Shown: piece after piece, positions 1 through 6,837 of the stretch
How the letters are laid out: each line of letters opens with the position of its first letter
How positions within the stretch are numbered: the stretch's first letter is position 1
DNA from: Flavobacteriales bacterium UBA1820
Lineage (GTDB): Bacteria; Bacteroidota; Bacteroidia; Flavobacteriales; UBA1820
NCBI GenBank assembly: GCA_002314265.1
Contig: DCEW01000024.1
Location: 1-9,419 of the forward strand
Length of the DNA: 9,419 nt
Direction of reading: 5' to 3'
The notes under the pieces: model-generated
What the model saw: the letters and a program-made list of their open reading frames with translations, nothing else
What the model was told of the DNA's origin: nothing
Databases searched by the model: none
Translations under genes and position numbers: made by a program

Positions 1-31
1 CCCGCTTGCCCGCCCCATAAGTGAAAGCCGA

Positions 32-2194
32 TCAGTCGGCCTGACGGTGATGGAGCGTCATCTCATCGACCAGATAACCCGCTCCGCCCAGTTTGTCGAT
101 CAGGAACAGCACGTACCGGATATCCACCATGATGTTGCGGCAGATGGAAGGATCGTAGTTCAGGTCGCTCATCGTGCCTTCCCACAAGCGGTCGAAGTTC
201 AGACCGATCAGTTCCCCGTCGGCATTGATCACCGGCGAACCCGAGTTTCCTCCCGAAGTGTGGTTGGTTGCGATGAAGCATACCGGCATCCGTCCGTTTT
301 CACCGTAAGGCCCGTAGTCCTTCTTGCGGTAGAGATCGATCAGTTTTTCGGGCAGGTCGAATTCCCGGTCGCCCGGGACGTATTTTTCGATCACCCCGTC
401 GAGGAACGTCTGCGGCAGGTAGGCCAGCCCGTCGCGGGCCTGCATTCCCCGCACCTGACCATACGAAGCGCGAAGGGTCATGTTCGCATCCGGGAAAAAC
501 GCCCGGTCGGGGAAAGCCTCCATCTGGGCCTTCATGTAGTCCTTCATCAGAAGGTCGATGCGCCCGGACACCTCGCTGTAACGCGGAGCGACCATCCGGT
601 TGTAGTTTTCCACCACCGAGCGGAAGAAAACGTAGGTCGGGTCATTCCGGGTCAGCAGGTCGAAAGCGGTCGTGTCTTTTGCAGCGAAGATCCCCTCGAT
701 GCCATCGCGGGAGAGAAGCGGCGAAGCGTACAGGCTGTCGGCCAGTGCCTCCATGTCGCCGTGGAAGCCTTCGAGGGTTGCATCGACTTCCTGCGGCAGG
801 AAACCCGAAGGCATCTTGTCGCAGTAAAATTCGGTCAGGGGAATGAACACCTTGCGGTCGATCGTTATCCGGCGGGGATCCACACGTTCGAGGGCCTGTT
901 GGCGCAACGCCTCGGTACGGGCCGAATCGGCCTGCTGTTTTCCGAGCAGCGAACGGTAACGTCCCAGAAGCCCCATCAAGGCGCAGGCATCGCTCAGGTA
1001 GTTGTATTCCGAAGTCGCGTCGTAGGCCATGCCGTAGGGCAGGAGTTCCTTGTAGGCGGCGTACAGGTCGGGGAGCAGGTGGCCGTAGGCTTGCTGCATC
1101 GCCGGGTATTTGGCCAGGGTGTCGGCAAAGGCCGCCTCGTAGGCCGTTTTCTTATCGACAGCCCGGGTGCGTTCCAGTCCCAGCGACTCGCCCTGCCACT
1201 TTTTCCAGGCATTGGCAACCGAGACGTAGCGGTTGGCGTAGAGCAGTTTGATGGTGTCGTTGGCTTCCATCTCTTTCTGCCAGGCATTCAAGGCAATGTC
1301 GCGCAGCCCCACCTTTATCGGGTTGCGTACGATGGTCTGTTCGAGGGCGATGCCGGGCAGGTATTCGTCCGTGCGGCCCGGAAATCCGAAGACCAGGGTG
1401 AAGTCCCCTTCGGAAAACCCGTCGAGGGAGATCGGCAGGTAGTGGTCCGGACGGTAGGGAACGTTGTCGGGCGAAGGATCGGCCGGGTGGTTGTCGCGGT
1501 CGGCGTAGATGCGGAATACCGAAAAATCGCCCGTGTGGCGCGGCCACACCCAGTTGTCGGTTTCGGCGCCGAACTTACCCACCGAAGCCGGCGGGCAACC
1601 CACAAGGCGGACGTCGTTGAAGGTCTCGCGCACGAAGAGGAAGTAGCGGTTGTCCTTGAAGAAGGATTTGACTTCCACGTTTTGCCAAGGCTCGATGTCG
1701 GCCTCCTTTCGGATCCGCTCGAGGTTTTCGCGGATCTTCTCCTGGCGTTTCTCTGCGCTCATCGAAGGCTTGACACCCTGCAGGGCTTGGTCGGTTACCT
1801 CTTCGATGCGCTTGATAAAGGTAACGGAAAGCGATGGGTTGATCCGTTCCTCGGAGCGGTTGCGGGCGTAGAACCCGTTTTCCAGGATGTTATCCTCCAG
1901 GGTAGAGTGCGCGGCGATCTGCGAATAGCCGCAGTGGTGGTTGGTCAGCAGCAGGCCTTCGGGCGAGACCACCTCGCCGGTGCAGCCTCCTCCGAAGAGC
2001 ACCACGGCATCCTTGATGCTGCTGTGGTTCACGCTGTAGATGTCCTCGGCCGTGATGCGCATCCCCAAGGACTGCATCTGCGACTCGTTGAGCTTTTTCA
2101 GGAACAGGGGGATCCACATCCCTTCCGCACCACGGGCGGGCAGGCAGGACAGCAGGACGGCCAGAGCGACCATCGGAAAGCACTTGCGTAACAT
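32..2194 (-). CDS. dpp11: S46-family dipeptidyl-peptidase, DPP11 type (Asp/Glu-specific), secreted
   Basis: Serine exopeptidase that removes N-terminal dipeptides from oligopeptides in the periplasm or at the cell surface. The protein is 720 aa, the normal length for S46. The start at 2194 gives a classical signal peptide (MLRK then a hydrophobic run, likely cleaved after RGA at about residue 23, just before the family-typical EGMW). The ORF stays open far upstream of this start, but only as antisense of glnS. The chymotrypsin-like triad is visible: His87 in TNHHCG, Asp223 in RHTGDF, Ser651 in GGNSGSP. Arg669, 18 residues after the serine in LNFDRLWEG, matches the position of Porphyromonas gingivalis DPP11 Arg673; DPP7 has Gly there. 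This predicts cleavage after Asp/Glu at P1. A Cys at residue 17 (LLSC) makes a lipoprotein conceivable, but the lipobox is poor. The gene is divergent from glnS and appears monocistronic within the window. Confidence 0.95.
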   Translation of the reverse strand: MLRKCFPMVALAVLLSCLPARGAEGMWIPLFLKKLNESQMQSLGMRITAEDIYSVNHSSIKDAVVLFGGGCTGEVVSPEGLLLTNHHCGYSQIAAHSTLEDNILENGFYARNRSEERINPSLSVTFIKRIEEVTDQALQGVKPSMSAEKRQEKIRENLERIRKEADIEPWQNVEVKSFFKDNRYFLFVRETFNDVRLVGCPPASVGKFGAETDNWVWPRHTGDFSVFRIYADRDNHPADPSPDNVPYRPDHYLPISLDGFSEGDFTLVFGFPGRTDEYLPGIALEQTIVRNPIKVGLRDIALNAWQKEMEANDTIKLLYANRYVSVANAWKKWQGESLGLERTRAVDKKTAYEAAFADTLAKYPAMQQAYGHLLPDLYAAYKELLPYGMAYDATSEYNYLSDACALMGLLGRYRSLLGKQQADSARTEALRQQALERVDPRRITIDRKVFIPLTEFYCDKMPSGFLPQEVDATLEGFHGDMEALADSLYASPLLSRDGIEGIFAAKDTTAFDLLTRNDPTYVFFRSVVENYNRMVAPRYSEVSGRIDLLMKDYMKAQMEAFPDRAFFPDANMTLRASYGQVRGMQARDGLAYLPQTFLDGVIEKYVPGDREFDLPEKLIDLYRKKDYGPYGENGRMPVCFIATNHTSGGNSGSPVINADGELIGLNFDRLWEGTMSDLNYDPSICRNIMVDIRYVLFLIDKLGGAGYLVDEMTLHHRQAD

Positions 2195-2226
2195 GGGCAG
2201 TTCGTGTTTTTTTGTTCTTCGATGGG

Positions 2227-2234
2227 CAAAGGTA
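2227..2234 (-). promoter_or_regulatory. Candidate -7 box of the dpp11 promoter
   Basis: On the minus strand this reads TACCTTTG, a perfect match to the Bacteroidota sigma-ABfr -7 consensus TAnnTTTG. It lies 32 nt before the dpp11 ATG. The expected TTG/TTTG -33 element about 20 bp upstream is only an A/T-rich TTTTTA stretch near 2253-2258, so the upstream box is weak. Confidence 0.55.
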
Positions 2235-2276
2235 ATTTTTTGACCGCTAATTAAAAATATATCGGGGCAAAATACG

Positions 2277-2284
2277 TAATTTCG
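2277..2284 (+). promoter_or_regulatory. Weak candidate -7 box of the glnS promoter
   Basis: TAATTTCG differs from TAnnTTTG at one position and sits 33 nt before the glnS start, the same distance seen for the better promoters in this window. No TTG is visible at the right spacing upstream. A rival is TTTG at 2211-2214, 18 bp before TAATTTTT at 2233-2240, which would overlap the dpp11 promoter on the other strand. Confidence 0.35.
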
Positions 2285-2317
2285 CAACCTGTTCAATAAA
2301 AATACCCATCGGAAGAA

Positions 2318-4045
2318 ATGGCCGAAGAAAACGACAAGAAAGAGGCTGCAGGCACGGAAAATGCCGCACCGTTGAATTTTCTGGAAACGATCATCGAACA
2401 AGACATCGCCGCCGGCAAAAACGGCTCGCACGTACGCACCCGTTTCCCGCCGGAACCCAACGGATACCTGCACATCGGACATGCCAAGAGCATTTGTCTG
2501 AATTTCGGTCTGGGGCAGCGGTTCGGCTCGCCGGTCAACCTGCGTTTCGACGATACCAACCCGGCCAAGGAAGACCAGGAATACGTCGATTCCATCAAAC
2601 GCGACGTGGAGTGGCTCGGTTTCCGCTGGGACGGACCGGAGCGTTACACCTCCGACTATTTCGACCAGCTGTACGAGTGGGCGGTGGAAATGATCAAGCA
2701 AGGCAAGGCTTACGTGGACAAACAGACCAGCGAGCAGATAGCCGCCCAGAAGGGGGAACCGACCGTGCCGGGACAGGCAAGTCCCTACCGCGACACTCCG
2801 GTGGAGGAAAACCTGCTCGAATTTGAAAAGATGCGCCGGGGCGACTACGCCGACGGAGAGGCCGTCCTGCGTGCCAAGATCGACATGGCTTCGCCCAACA
2901 TGCACATGCGCGATCCGATCATGTACCGCATCATCCACCGCGACCATCACCGCACGGGAAACAAATGGTGCATCTATCCGATGTACGACTATGCACACGG
3001 GCAGTCCGACTATATCGAAGGGATTACGCACTCGATCTGCACCCTGGAGTTCGAAGTGCATCGTCCGCTCTACGAATGGTTCCTCGACCAGGTGTACACC
3101 CCGGGCGACATCCGCCCCCGTCAGTACGAGTTTGCCCGTCTGAACCTCTCGTACACCGTGATGAGCAAGCGCAAACTGCTGGAGCTGGTTACCGGCGGTT
3201 ACGTCAAGGGATGGGACGACCCGCGCATGCCCACCGTATCGGCATTGCGCCGTCGGGGATACACCCCGGAGTCCATCCGCCGTTTTTGCGAGACGATCGG
3301 CGTGGCGCGCCGCGAGAACGTGATCGACGTGGCGCTGCTCGAATTTTCGATCCGCGAACACCTCAACCGTATCGCTCCGCGCGTAATGGCGGTGCTCGAT
3401 CCGGTCAAACTCGTGATCGACAATTATCCCGAAGGAAAGACCGAAATGATCCGTACCGAGAACAATCCGGAGGATCCCGAGGCCGGTTTCCGGGAGGTGC
3501 CCTTCTCGCGCGAACTGTACATCGAGCGGGAGGATTTCATGGAGGAAGCCCCGAAGAAATTTTTCCGCCTGCGTCTGGGCGGGGAAGTGCGCCTGAAGAG
3601 CGCCTACATCGTCCGGGCTGAAAGCGTAGTCAAGGATGCCGAGGGACGTATCGTCGAGATCCATTGCACGTACGATCCGGACAGCCTTTCGGGCAGCGGC
3701 TCGGAGGCCTCGATGCGCAAAGTGAAGGGAACGCTCCACTGGGTGTCGGTACCTACCGCGCTGGAAGCAGAAGTGCGCCTGTACGACCGCCTGTTCAACG
3801 ACGAGATGCCCGACGGCCATCGCGACCACGACTTCAAGGAATACCTCAATCCCGACTCGTTGAAGGTGCTCACCGGCTGCAAGCTGGAGCCCTCCGTAGC
3901 GCGTTTCACGGTCGGCGACCGGATGCAGTTCCACCGTTTGGGCTATTTCTGCGTGGACCCCGATTCCACCCCCGAACACATGGTGTTCAACCGCACGGTA
4001 GGCTTGAAGGATTCCTGGGCCAAGGAGGTAAAGAAGCAATCCTGA
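2318..4045 (+). CDS. glnS: Glutaminyl-tRNA synthetase
   Basis: Cytosolic class I aminoacyl-tRNA synthetase that charges tRNA-Gln with glutamine. The protein is 575 aa, close to the 554 aa E. coli enzyme, with a charged N-terminal extension of about 20 residues. The nucleotide-binding motif HIGH is at residues 52-55 within [16 protein letters not shown], and the KMSKS-equivalent VMSKR is at 281-285. RFDDTNP near residues 76-82 and CIYPMYD later carry the tRNA- and glutamine-contacting residues known from E. coli GlnRS (Asp66 and Tyr211 equivalents). The C-terminal part (roughly 340-560) is the two-barrel anticodon-binding domain and ends with the typical [12 protein letters not shown]. The start at 2318 is the only sensible ATG. 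GGAAGA directly before it is too close to act as a normal Shine-Dalgarno site, as is common in this phylum. The gene is single and is followed by a strong terminator. Confidence 0.98.
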   Translation: MAEENDKKEAAGTENAAPLNFLETIIEQDIAAGKNGSHVRTRFPPEPNGYLHIGHAKSICLNFGLGQRFGSPVNLRFDDTNPAKEDQEYVDSIKRDVEWLGFRWDGPERYTSDYFDQLYEWAVEMIKQGKAYVDKQTSEQIAAQKGEPTVPGQASPYRDTPVEENLLEFEKMRRGDYADGEAVLRAKIDMASPNMHMRDPIMYRIIHRDHHRTGNKWCIYPMYDYAHGQSDYIEGITHSICTLEFEVHRPLYEWFLDQVYTPGDIRPRQYEFARLNLSYTVMSKRKLLELVTGGYVKGWDDPRMPTVSALRRRGYTPESIRRFCETIGVARRENVIDVALLEFSIREHLNRIAPRVMAVLDPVKLVIDNYPEGKTEMIRTENNPEDPEAGFREVPFSRELYIEREDFMEEAPKKFFRLRLGGEVRLKSAYIVRAESVVKDAEGRIVEIHCTYDPDSLSGSGSEASMRKVKGTLHWVSVPTALEAEVRLYDRLFNDEMPDGHRDHDFKEYLNPDSLKVLTGCKLEPSVARFTVGDRMQFHRLGYFCVDPDSTPEHMVFNRTVGLKDSWAKEVKKQS

Positions 4046-4084
4046 CGATTTTTTCGTAATATCTGATAGGGCTCTCGCAGCCCG

Positions 4085-4123
4085 ATCCCCTTGACGGACG
4101 TTTTTCGCCAAGGGGATTTTTTT
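4085..4123 (+). terminator. Rho-independent terminator of glnS
   Basis: A 9-bp stem pairs ATCCCCTTG (4085-4093) with CAAGGGGAT (4109-4117) around a 15-nt loop and runs directly into a T tract (4118-4123). A smaller hairpin, GGGCT-ctcgc-AGCCC (4069-4083), precedes it. On the minus strand no T tract follows the stem, so it serves glnS and is not an evident terminator for the convergent mutY. Confidence 0.85.
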
Positions 4124-4205
4124 GCTCCGGGACTTGCCGGCTTTGGGCGGACTTGCTGCCGAACAGGCGGGCGATATTGTCGGGGAAACGTGGAAAGAAG
4201 GAGGG

Positions 4206-5267
4206 TTACCGGGCCGAACGTTCCAGGTAGGCGGCCAGCGGACGGGGAAAAGCAAAGTGGGCAAGATCCTCCTTCGTAGCCGGGGCGTATCCCTCGAGGG
4301 AAAACCCGGGAGTGGGAATGCTCACGCGGTAAAAACGGATGTGCAGCACCCGGTGCGAGAGCAGGTGTTTTACCGGCGGGAGCGTTTCGAGGACTTTTGC
4401 CGTGGCCGCGGAGCGGATCAGTGCTTTGTAGCGCACGTCGGAGAGCATTTGCTCGGCCGGGAGGTCGTCCGGGGTCTCGATCCGGGGAAATTCGTACAGA
4501 CCCCGCCAGATGTCGTCCTCCGTACGGCGGCGCACCCAGGTACCCTCGGGGGAAACGATGTGGAAGTAATGCAGGTAGCGGGGCGAGGGTTCGCTGCGTT
4601 TGCTTTTGGCCGGGCGCAGGGCGACGGTGCCCGCCGCCTGCGCCCGGCAGTGTGGCCGCAGAGGGCACCGGGGGCACTCGGGCAGGGAAGGGGTGCATTG
4701 CAGTGCCCCGAAATCCATGATGGCCTGGTTGTAATCCCCGGGACGATCCTGGTCGAGTTGTTCGTTCGCCAGGCGGGTGAACAGTTTTTTCCCGGCCGAA
4801 GTGTCGATGGGGGTATCGAGGTCGAAGTATCGGGACAGCACGCGGTACACGTTGCCATCGAGTACGGCATACGGCATCCGGTAGGCGATGGAACAGATGG
4901 CGGCTGCGGTGTAGTCGCCGATCCCGGGCAGGGAACGCACCTGGTGGTACGAGCGAGGGAATTGCCCGTCAAATTGCTCTGCGAGCAGCTGCGCCGCGCG
5001 GTGAAGGTTTCTCGCCCGGCTGTAATACCCCAAGCCCTGCCATTGTTTCAGCACCTGGTCTTCCGAGGCGGCGGCCAGGGAGGCAATGTCCGGGAAACGC
5101 TCGACGAAACGCAGGTAATAGTCCGTTCCTTGCGCGATGCGCGTTTGCTGGAGGATGATCTCGGACACCCAGATGTGGTAAGGGTCGCGCGTCTCCCGCC
5201 AGGGAAGTCGCCGTCCGTGTCGGGCGTACCAGTCGAGCAGTGTCTCTCGCAAGGGTAGGGGGCGCAT
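4206..5267 (-). CDS. mutY: Adenine DNA glycosylase MutY
   Basis: Base-excision repair enzyme that removes adenine mispaired with 8-oxoguanine, limiting G:C to T:A mutation after oxidative damage. The protein is 353 aa, normal for the family. The HhH-GPD core is complete: catalytic Glu36 in WVSEIILQQT, the helix-hairpin-helix LPGIGDYTA at about 113-121, and catalytic Asp137 in VLDGNVYRV. The [4Fe-4S] ligands Cys191, Cys198, Cys201 and Cys207 follow the exact CX6CX2CX5C spacing. Residues from about 230 onward are the NUDIX-like 8-oxoG recognition domain, with WRGLYEFP and the LLSHRVLH stretch. The ATG at 5267 lies 3 nt after the stop codon of the upstream hxlR-type gene, so the two are almost certainly co-transcribed and may be translationally coupled. 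No clear terminator is seen downstream in the 160 bp before glnS. Confidence 0.97.
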   Translation of the reverse strand: MRPLPLRETLLDWYARHGRRLPWRETRDPYHIWVSEIILQQTRIAQGTDYYLRFVERFPDIASLAAASEDQVLKQWQGLGYYSRARNLHRAAQLLAEQFDGQFPRSYHQVRSLPGIGDYTAAAICSIAYRMPYAVLDGNVYRVLSRYFDLDTPIDTSAGKKLFTRLANEQLDQDRPGDYNQAIMDFGALQCTPSLPECPRCPLRPHCRAQAAGTVALRPAKSKRSEPSPRYLHYFHIVSPEGTWVRRRTEDDIWRGLYEFPRIETPDDLPAEQMLSDVRYKALIRSAATAKVLETLPPVKHLLSHRVLHIRFYRVSIPTPGFSLEGYAPATKEDLAHFAFPRPLAAYLERSAR

Positions 5268-5270
5268 TCG

Positions 5271-5621
5271 TCAGAGTTTCCCGTATTTCTTTTTGAACAG
5301 TTCGGTGTTTTGGTTGCCCCAGTCGATCATGGCGTCGATGATCGGCAGCAGGCTTTGCCCCAATGGCGTGATGGCGTACTCGGAGCGGGGTGGGAGTTCG
5401 GGATAGATGGTCTTGCTGACAAGTCCGTCTTTGACCAGTTCCTTGAGTTGCATGTCCAGTACACGAGGCGTAGCTTCCGGGAATATCTTGTGCAGTTCGC
5501 TGGGGCGCAACGCACCGTGGCGGAGTTCGTCCAGGATACAGGATTTCCATTTGGAGCCGATCAGACTCATGGTCAGTCGCAGGGGGCATCCCAGATCGAC
5601 CGGGATCTTCCGTTCGTACAT
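5271..5621 (-). CDS. HxlR-family winged-helix transcriptional regulator
   Basis: Small (116 aa) MarR-like DNA-binding protein of the HxlR family, expected to be a dimer. Family hallmarks are the N-terminal CPLRLTMSLIGSKWK, the recognition region LRPSELHKIFPEATPRVL, and the wing ending in PRSEYAITPLGQSL at about 79-93. Cys12 occupies the conserved N-terminal position used as a thiol redox or electrophile sensor in YodB and HypR of Bacillus; a second Cys is at 28. Whether this protein senses thiol stress is inference. It is divergent from a three-gene flavoprotein operon, the usual target arrangement for this family, and is followed 3 nt later by mutY. The start at 5621 is supported by the site AAAGGAG 9 nt upstream. 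Confidence 0.93.
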   Translation of the reverse strand: MYERKIPVDLGCPLRLTMSLIGSKWKSCILDELRHGALRPSELHKIFPEATPRVLDMQLKELVKDGLVSKTIYPELPPRSEYAITPLGQSLLPIIDAMIDWGNQNTELFKKKYGKL

Positions 5622-5630
5622 GTGGTTATT

Positions 5631-5637
5631 CTCCTTT
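5631..5637 (-). promoter_or_regulatory. Strong ribosome binding site of the hxlR-type gene
   Basis: On the minus strand AAAGGAG lies 9 nt before the ATG at 5621. It is the clearest Shine-Dalgarno match in the window, where most genes lack one, and it fixes the start. Confidence 0.7.
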
Positions 5638-5657
5638 ATTTATATAGAGCCTTGAGG

Positions 5658-5689
5658 CAAAAATACGCAAAGACGAGCGCAACGGCAAA
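5658..5689 (-). promoter_or_regulatory. Proximal promoter P1 of hxlR-mutY
   Basis: On the minus strand TTTG (5689-5686) is separated by 20 bp from TATTTTTG (5665-5658). Both boxes match the Bacteroidota consensus TTTG-N19-21-TAnnTTTG. Transcription would begin roughly 30 nt before the regulator start codon. Confidence 0.65.
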
Positions 5690-5743
5690 GCGGGATCGAG
5701 GTTTTCGGACTTGGCTTTGGCCGAGTGCGCCTGCTGTTTTGTC

Positions 5744-5774
5744 CAAAAATACGAACCGACGATGGGATCCCAAA
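5744..5774 (-). promoter_or_regulatory. Distal candidate promoter P2 upstream of hxlR-mutY
   Basis: On the minus strand TTTG (5774-5771) stands 19 bp before TATTTTTG (5751-5744), an equally good consensus match 86 bp upstream of P1 with an identical -7 octamer. A transcript from here would have a leader of about 115 nt before the hxlR-type gene. Confidence 0.5.
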
Positions 5775-5815
5775 TAGGGAAAGAAATTTTCAGTATGGGA
5801 ATAATTTTTCGGTAC

Positions 5816-5847
5816 TTGCAAAAATGACGTCCGGGCTATGATCTTTG
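5816..5847 (+). promoter_or_regulatory. Promoter of the NTF2-like/flavoprotein operon
   Basis: TTG at 5816-5818 is followed after 21 bp by GATCTTTG at 5840-5847, one mismatch from TAnnTTTG. The -7 box ends 34 nt before the first ATG at 5882, consistent with the other promoters here. Confidence 0.55.
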
Positions 5848-5849
5848 TA

Positions 5850-5861
5850 CTCATCAATGAG
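5850..5861. promoter_or_regulatory. Small inverted repeat at the predicted transcription start, possible operator
   Basis: CTCAT and ATGAG flank a 2-nt centre, just downstream of the -7 box of the plus-strand operon. A dimeric HxlR-type repressor bound here would block transcription. Five-base arms can occur by chance, and the site does not match a known HxlR operator that I can name. Confidence 0.25.
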
Positions 5862-5881
5862 AAACCAAAAAAAAGAAGGTC

Positions 5882-6271
5882 ATGAGAGCCAGTATGGAAG
5901 AATACAAGGCGGTAGAAGAAGCCGCCATGAAATTTGTAAAAAGCGTGGCGGAGGGAGACAGCCGCTATGCCAAAGAACTGTTCATCGATCAGGCAGTCCT
6001 GTTCGGCTATCTGGACGGGCAACTGGAACACGGCAGCATCGAGCAGTTTTACAAGAATGTAGATAGAGTCGGAGCGGACGCCGGTTTCCGGGCGCGTGTC
6101 GATGTGGTGGCTGTGGAGGAAACCCTGGCTGTGGTACGGGTGCTGGAGGAAAACTGGGGCGGTCGGATCGACTTTACCGATTACCTGCTGTTGCTGAAGA
6201 TGGACGGCCAGTGGCGATGCGTGGCCAAGGCTTACAACCAAAATTCCGATACGATCCAAAAACAAAAATAA
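5882..6271 (+). CDS. Small NTF2/SnoaL-like protein (putative lumazine-binding family)
   Basis: Soluble 129 aa protein, without signal peptide or membrane segment. Its pattern is that of the NTF2-fold family annotated as putative lumazine-binding or SnoaL-like: an N-terminal helix with AVEEAAMKFVKSVAEGD, then LFIDQAVLFGYLDG, a mid-region helix ending in QFYKNVD, and C-terminal strands with WGGRIDFTDYLLLLK and GQWRCVAKAY. The exact substrate is unknown. Such proteins often sit beside flavin or quinone oxidoreductases, as here, where it leads a three-gene operon (17 nt to the next gene). An in-frame ATG at 5894 (residue 5) is an alternative start. AGAAGG at 5874-5879 is 2 nt from the first ATG and 14 nt from the second, so it does not decide the matter. 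Confidence 0.8.
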   Translation: MRASMEEYKAVEEAAMKFVKSVAEGDSRYAKELFIDQAVLFGYLDGQLEHGSIEQFYKNVDRVGADAGFRARVDVVAVEETLAVVRVLEENWGGRIDFTDYLLLLKMDGQWRCVAKAYNQNSDTIQKQK

Positions 6272-6288
6272 AACAAGAAGTTCGAGCT

Positions 6289-6837
6289 ATGAACATCGTA
6301 GTGATCACAGGAAGCCCGCGCAAGCAGGGCAACAGTTTTGCCATGACCAAGGCCTTTATCGACAAGGCCGAGACCTGTGGCCACACTGTTCGGCGTTTTG
6401 ATGCCGCATTCATGCACATAGGGGGATGCCATGCCTGTCAGACTTGTTTCAAGACGGGAAAGGCCTGTTCCTTTGACGATGATTTTAACCTCATTGCGCC
6501 CGCTATTCAGGAAGCGGATGCTGTGGTGTATACCCTTCCGGTGTATTGGTACTCCATTCCGGCACAGATAAAGGGGGTGATAGACCGCATCTATTCGTTC
6601 TGCGTGGCCGGCAAGGATATTTCGGGCAAGAAATTCGGCCTGATCGCTTGTTGCGAAGAAAATGATCCGAGCGTGCTGGACGGGGTGCGCATACCTCTGG
6701 AACGGTCGGCAGCCCTTTTGAAATGGGATCTGGTCGGGGAGGTTTTGATCCCCGGTGTGTTGAACGAAGGCGAGATCGACAAGACGGACGGTTGCCGTCA
6801 AGCGGAAGAACTGGCCTTGAAATTGACAAACGCATGA
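6289..6837 (+). CDS. Flavodoxin-fold NAD(P)H-dependent oxidoreductase (FMN reductase / iron-sulfur flavoprotein-like)
   Basis: Cytosolic 182 aa flavoprotein of the NADPH-dependent FMN reductase/WrbA-like superfamily. The N-terminal strand MNIVVITGSPRKQGNS carries the FMN phosphate-binding loop GSPRKQGNS. The second loop, with LPVYWYSIPAQIKGVIDR at about 84-100, is the conserved segment before the helix that contacts the flavin. Cys47, Cys50, Cys53 and Cys60 form a CX2CX2CX6C cluster, close to the compact motif that binds [4Fe-4S] in archaeal iron-sulfur flavoproteins; many relatives retain the cysteines without proven Fe-S content. The start is MNIVV at 6289, because upstream in-frame sequence overlaps the NTF2-like gene. 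The stop overlaps the next start by 4 nt (ATGA, 6834-6837), implying translational coupling. Likely role: reduction of quinones, nitro compounds or other electrophiles, inferred from family and the HxlR neighbour. Confidence 0.92.
   Translation: MNIVVITGSPRKQGNSFAMTKAFIDKAETCGHTVRRFDAAFMHIGGCHACQTCFKTGKACSFDDDFNLIAPAIQEADAVVYTLPVYWYSIPAQIKGVIDRIYSFCVAGKDISGKKFGLIACCEENDPSVLDGVRIPLERSAALLKWDLVGEVLIPGVLNEGEIDKTDGCRQAEELALKLTNA

Noticed and set aside
47..2191. 714-codon plus-strand ORF opposite dpp11.
   Set aside because: It mirrors the peptidase codon by codon, has no recognisable domain, and is explained by the same codon bias.
2195..4264. Minus-strand reading frame that stays open through the whole antisense of glnS, in frame with dpp11, suggesting a giant fusion protein.
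   Set aside because: The sense strand is a fully recognisable GlnRS; the antisense translation has no family resemblance. The dpp11 signal peptide begins at 2194 with its own promoter upstream. Long antisense ORFs are expected in G+C-rich genes with this codon bias.
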